From an uncultured beta proteobacterium (GTDB lineage: Bacteria; Pseudomonadota; Gammaproteobacteria; Burkholderiales; Burkholderiaceae_C): a stretch of DNA of 35,114 nt. Under the pieces are notes generated by a model that had not been told where the DNA came from, ran no database searches, and saw only the letters and a program-made list of their open reading frames with translations. Of the stretch, positions 32,354 to 35,114 are shown one piece after another; the stretch's first letter is position 1; every line of letters begins with the position of its first letter. The position numbers were made by a program, and so were the translations under genes. The DNA is taken from the NCBI GenBank assembly GCA_903873485.1, contig CAIQOO010000216.1:1-35114 (forward strand), written 5' to 3'.

Positions 32354-32394
32354 AAAAACACCAAAGGCTGGAGGCCTGTGACAGCACTCCAGCC
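32354..32394 (-). terminator. Attenuator-like hairpin between rplL and rpoB
   Basis: On the minus strand GGCTGGAG (32394-32387) pairs with CTCCAGCC (32373-32366), an 8-bp stem with a 13-base loop. A T-rich tract TTTGGTGTTTTT (32365-32354) follows. It starts 17 bases after the rplL stop. The T tract is interrupted, which fits partial termination. The left arm resembles the dispersed repeat (AGCGCAGATGCAGGGCTGGA against AGCGCAGACTGCATAAGGGC in copy D). The remaining spacer to rpoB (32169-32353) shows no clear promoter. Confidence 0.7.
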
Positions 32395-32410
32395 CTGCAT
32401 CTGCGCTCAA

Positions 32411-32782
32411 TTACTTGAGTTCAGCCTTGGCGCCAGCGTCAAGCAGCTTCTTCAGGGCGGCATCGGCATCCGCCTTGGAAACCGCTTCCTTGACATTCTT
32501 CGGTGCACCATCCACCAGGTCCTTGGCTTCCTTGAGACCCAGACCGGTGATTTCGCGCACCGCCTTGATGACTTGCACCTTTTGGGCGCCAGCCTCCAGC
32601 AGCACCACATTGAACTCTGTCTTTTCTTCTACCACGGCTGCAACGGCACCACCGGCGGCGGGAGCCGACATGGCTGCGGCGCTCACGCCAAATTTCTCTT
32701 CGATGGCTTTCACCAGGTCGTTGAGTTCCATGACCGTCATGCTGTCGAGCGCGGTCAAAAATGCGTCTTTATCGAATGCCAT
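32411..32782 (-). CDS. rplL: 50S ribosomal protein L7/L12
   Basis: The 123-residue stalk protein binds translation GTPases. It has an N-terminal dimerisation domain (about 1-33, with [12 protein letters not shown]), an Ala-rich flexible hinge (about 36-52) and a C-terminal domain with the factor-binding face ([20 protein letters not shown]). AGGAAA lies five bases before the ATG. It follows rplJ after 92 bp and is co-transcribed with it. Levels are expected to be set by L10 acting at the rplJ leader. Confidence 0.97.
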   Translation of the reverse strand: MAFDKDAFLTALDSMTVMELNDLVKAIEEKFGVSAAAMSAPAAGGAVAAVVEEKTEFNVVLLEAGAQKVQVIKAVREITGLGLKEAKDLVDGAPKNVKEAVSKADADAALKKLLDAGAKAELK

Positions 32783-32874
32783 TTTGATTTCCTACTTTGG
32801 TTCGAGGCAAAGCAACGCTTGTGCGTTGGACTGCCCCACAAGTTTTTACATTGGTTACTATTTGCTGCAAGCGG

Positions 32875-33414
32875 TCAAGCTGCAACGGCTTCGGCCGGAG
32901 CTTCTGGTGTTGCTTCAACAACAGCAGCAGCGCTCCTTTTCTCCGCGATCGCGGCCAGCACCCGGGCACAACGCGAAATCGGGGATTGCATCAAGCCCAG
33001 CAACTGTGCCAGCAACACTTCCTTGCTAGGAATGCTGGCCAGTTGTTTGACGCCATTGACATCCAAAGCTTTCCCGCCGTATGCACCACCGCGAATCACC
33101 AATTTGTCATTGGTTTTGGCGAAGTCAGCCACCACTTTCGCGGCAGCCACAGCATCTTCAGAAAAGCCATAGATTAGCGGACCTGTCATCAGGTCTGACA
33201 CCACCGCAAAGCCACTGCCAGCCACCGCACGGCGCGCCAGGGTGTTTTTCAACACGCTCAGACTCACACCGTTGCTGCGCGCTGTCGAGCGCAATTTGGT
33301 CATGTCGGCTACCTTGATGCCACGGTATTCCGCCATCACGAGCGTTTGAGCTTTAGCGGCGAGGCCAGTCACATCATTGATGACCGCTTCTTTCTCACTG
33401 CGATTGAGACTCAA
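32875..33414 (-). CDS. rplJ: 50S ribosomal protein L10
   Basis: The 179-residue protein anchors the L7/L12 dimers on the ribosome and represses its own operon by binding the mRNA leader. The start is a TTG at 33414 ([11 protein letters not shown]); AAGGAG seven bases upstream and the family N-terminus support it, and no ATG fits nearby. The rRNA-binding N-terminal part contains [18 protein letters not shown] and [10 protein letters not shown]. The C-terminal helix that carries L12 dimers ends in an Ala/Glu-rich tail. The weak start codon with a strong Shine-Dalgarno is consistent with a tightly controlled initiation site. Confidence 0.96.
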   Translation of the reverse strand: MSLNRSEKEAVINDVTGLAAKAQTLVMAEYRGIKVADMTKLRSTARSNGVSLSVLKNTLARRAVAGSGFAVVSDLMTGPLIYGFSEDAVAAAKVVADFAKTNDKLVIRGGAYGGKALDVNGVKQLASIPSKEVLLAQLLGLMQSPISRCARVLAAIAEKRSAAAVVEATPEAPAEAVAA

Positions 33415-33536
33415 GGTTGTACTCCTTCAAAATGTGCCCTTTGGCAGCAATCGGTTCGCCGCCTCCAGACACGCTACATTGCAGCGACCAACTGTTTTAA
33501 AAACTTTTACATTCTTTGACAGTGGGTTCGCCATCT

Positions 33537-33590
33537 GCGTTGGCTGCCATCATTAAGCGCATGCACCGCAAACGGCATGCACACCAACGG
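33537..33590 (-). promoter_or_regulatory. Ribosomal protein L10 leader RNA (core hairpins)
   Basis: The 260-bp rplA-rplJ spacer holds a nested fold on the minus strand. An outer stem is CGTTGG (33589-33584) with CCAACG (33544-33539). An inner stem is GCATG...CATGC with CGG/CCG around a four-base loop (33580-33559). The linking TTAATGATGG sequence fits the kink-turn type L10 leader upstream of rplJ in many bacteria. It probably binds L10-L12 to repress translation of rplJL. The match is by structure and position; no covariance model was run. The spacer between this core and rplJ shows no other signal except the Shine-Dalgarno. Confidence 0.65.
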
Positions 33591-33674
33591 TCTCGGATGG
33601 CCTGCCTGCCCCTTGCGAAGCCAACAGCCCACCACATCAGGCGCCCCAAATCAGGGCACCAGAACTCTTCTTCA

Positions 33675-34370
33675 TCAAGCCGATATCGTTTGCATATCTA
33701 CGCGAACCCCAATGCCCATCGTGCTCGACACGGCCACCTTGCGCAGATACAAGCCCTTGCTGGTGGCTGGCTTGGCTTTGGTCAACGCATCGACCAAGGC
33801 CGCGAGGTTACCCTGGAGCTTGTCGTTCTCGAACGAGCGACGACCAATGGTCGAATGCACAATACCGGCCTTGTCCACCCGAAACTGCACCTGGCCCGCC
33901 TTGGCGTTGCGCACGGCGGTGGCAACGTCCGGCGTGACGGTACCGACCTTCGGGTTTGGCATCAAGCCACGCGGCCCGAGAATCTGACCCAGGGTACCCA
34001 CCACACGCATGGCATCCGGAGCGGCAATCACCACATCAAAAGGCATATTGCCGGCCTTGACCATGGCAGCAAGATCATCCATACCTACGATGTCAGCACC
34101 CGCCGCCTTGGCCTCCTCAGCCTTTGCGCCTTGGGCAAACACGGCGACGCGCTTGGTTTTGCCAGTGCCATTGGGCAACACAACCGCGCCGCGAACCACC
34201 TGGTCAGATTTCTTGGCATCAATGCCAAGTTGCACCGCCACGTCAATCGACTCATCGAACTTGGCGGTTGCGCATTCCTTGACTAGCCCCAATGCATCAC
34301 CAATGGCGTACAACTTGCCGCTGTCAACTTTGCCTTGCAAAGTTTTTTGTTTTTTAGTCAGGTTGGCCAT
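33675..34370 (-). CDS. rplA: 50S ribosomal protein L1
   Basis: The 231-residue protein forms the L1 stalk that moves the deacylated tRNA out of the E site; in many bacteria it represses rplKA translation. Family motifs are visible: [20 protein letters not shown] and [13 protein letters not shown] near the N-terminus, [21 protein letters not shown] in the middle (here [15 protein letters not shown]), and a C-terminal VDMQTI end. The start codon abuts the rplK stop (TAAATG, no spacer), so the two are translationally coupled. Length is normal. Confidence 0.97.
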   Translation of the reverse strand: MANLTKKQKTLQGKVDSGKLYAIGDALGLVKECATAKFDESIDVAVQLGIDAKKSDQVVRGAVVLPNGTGKTKRVAVFAQGAKAEEAKAAGADIVGMDDLAAMVKAGNMPFDVVIAAPDAMRVVGTLGQILGPRGLMPNPKVGTVTPDVATAVRNAKAGQVQFRVDKAGIVHSTIGRRSFENDKLQGNLAALVDALTKAKPATSKGLYLRKVAVSSTMGIGVRVDMQTISA

Positions 34371-34802
34371 TTACACACCCTCCACATTCACGCCCATGGA
34401 GCGCGCTGAACCGGCAATCGTGCGAACCGCTGCATCCATGTCCGCAGCCGTCAGGTCTTTCATTTTCATCTTGGCGATCTCTTCAAGCTGTGCTCGCGTG
34501 ATCTTGCCTACCTTGGTCTTGAGAGCATTGGCTGAACCCTTGTCTATTTTGACCGCCTTCTTGATCAGGATGGATGACGGTGGCGACTTGATGATGAACG
34601 TGAAGCTCTTGTCGGCAAAAGCGGTAATGACCACAGGCAATGGCAAACCTGGCTCAATACCCTGGGTTTGCGCATTGAATGCCTTGCAAAACTCCATGAT
34701 GTTCAAACCACGTTGACCCAGTGCCGGGCCGATGGGGGGGGACGGGTTGGCTTTGCCGGCTGGTACTTGCAGCTTGACAAAACCGACGATTTTTTTCGCC
34801 AT
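34371..34802 (-). CDS. rplK: 50S ribosomal protein L11
   Basis: The 143-residue protein of the GTPase-associated centre is needed for factor-dependent steps and for RelA activation. Its N-terminal domain carries the proline-rich stretch [20 protein letters not shown], typical of L11. Its C-terminal RNA-binding domain contains [20 protein letters not shown] and ends [17 protein letters not shown] lies seven bases before the ATG. It is the first gene of the visible rplKAJL-rpoBC cluster. nusG, usually just upstream, is not adjacent within the window; a palindromic repeat array lies there instead. Confidence 0.97.
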   Translation of the reverse strand: MAKKIVGFVKLQVPAGKANPSPPIGPALGQRGLNIMEFCKAFNAQTQGIEPGLPLPVVITAFADKSFTFIIKSPPSSILIKKAVKIDKGSANALKTKVGKITRAQLEEIAKMKMKDLTAADMDAAVRTIAGSARSMGVNVEGV

Positions 34803-34920
34803 AGTTAGCTCCTGTCGGGTTCAATCGCCGATGTTTGACTCTTGCAAACTCCGGCTCCCCGTGATGAACGACTCACTTCAAAACATTCGCACCGAGTCGG
34901 AAGATGCGAACTTTCTAAAC
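34803..34920 (-). other. rplK leader region, no promoter recognised
   Basis: This 118-bp stretch between rplK and the tandem repeats holds the rplK Shine-Dalgarno. It could contain the L1-binding mRNA site expected upstream of rplKA. No convincing -35/-10 pair or L1 site could be identified by eye. Confidence 0.3.
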
Positions 34921-35107
34921 GGTTGGGGACAGAGCTAGTTCGCTTCGCGTAACTGCGGTCTGTCCCACAAAATCTCAGCAAGTTGGGGACAGAGCTAGTT
35001 CGCTTCGCGTAACTGCGGTCTGTCCCACAAAATCTCAGCAAGTTGGGGACAGAGCTAGTTCGCTTCGCGTAACTGCGGTCTGTCCCACAAAATCTCAGCA
35101 AGTTGGG
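34921..35107. repeat. 60-bp palindromic unit in three tandem copies upstream of rplK
   Basis: The units at 34921-34980, 34981-35040 and 35041-35100 are identical except for the first base of the first unit. A fourth begins at 35101 and diverges after seven bases. Each unit contains GGGACAGA and TCTGTCCC, an 8-bp inverted repeat 41 bases end to end, around an inner hairpin AGTTCGC-TTC-GCG-T-AACT. A 10-base AATCTCAGCA-type linker separates the palindromes. The near-perfect identity points to recent duplication. It also creates a spurious 20-residue-periodic frame on the minus strand. Confidence 0.93.
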
Positions 35108-35114
35108 ATTCAGA

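Noticed and set aside
34805..35101. 98-residue minus-strand frame with a 20-residue periodic sequence
   Set aside because: It is just translation of the 60-bp tandem palindrome (60 is divisible by three). It has no ribosome site and no coding-like composition outside the repeat.
34921..35114. Possible CRISPR array
   Set aside because: The period is 60 bp, but the units are contiguous and identical, with a fixed 10-base linker and no variable spacers. No cas genes are present.

Overview
The window looks like chromosomal DNA of a betaproteobacterium, most likely Burkholderiales/Comamonadaceae (Rhodoferax- or Polaromonas-like). The basis is high G+C with strong third-position G/C, the chain rsmB - DUF4390 - ntrY - ntrX downstream of rpoC, the rplKAJL-rpoBC order, and protein sequences of that lineage. 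The genus is inference. No phage, transposase, CRISPR array, tRNA or rRNA was seen.

Left part (1-16.2 kb) is accessory and signal-rich. It opens with the end of a nucleoside/nucleobase-type ABC permease. Next come two adjacent plus-strand signalling genes: an HDOD-receiver-PAS hybrid histidine kinase and a receiver-PAS-GGDEF-EAL protein that should make and/or break cyclic-di-GMP. A cytosine-deaminase-like amidohydrolase follows, and it probably belongs with the ABC transporter. The minus strand then carries a second module: a single-domain receiver, a 1581-residue CHASE/five-PAS/hybrid/HPt kinase and another single-domain receiver. Upstream of that module is a methyl-accepting chemotaxis protein with a CheR-docking C-terminus.

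Middle part (16.2-18.7 kb) is the trpE-trpG anthranilate synthase operon. It is preceded by a short leader ORF with a Trp-Pro-Trp-Trp run, followed by mutually exclusive RNA hairpins that end in a nine-T tract. The -10 box places transcription start on or next to the leader AUG, so the leader peptide is probably translated from a leaderless transcript. This is the most interesting regulatory element in the window.

Right part (18.7-35.1 kb) is conserved core on the minus strand: rplK-rplA-rplJ-rplL-rpoB-rpoC, then rsmB, a DUF4390 exported protein, and the NtrY/NtrX two-component pair (NtrX in a short form without an AAA+ domain). Inside rpoC, about 650 bp has much lower G+C and different codon use, suggesting a recombined segment.

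Two repeat families occupy the spacers. One is a roughly 55-bp hairpin repeat with four clear copies and two diverged ones, each beginning within about 60 bp downstream of a stop codon. Two of its copies flank the HDOD/GGDEF-EAL pair as direct repeats. The other is a 60-bp palindromic unit tandemly repeated three times upstream of rplK, with a diverged single copy between rpoB and rpoC.
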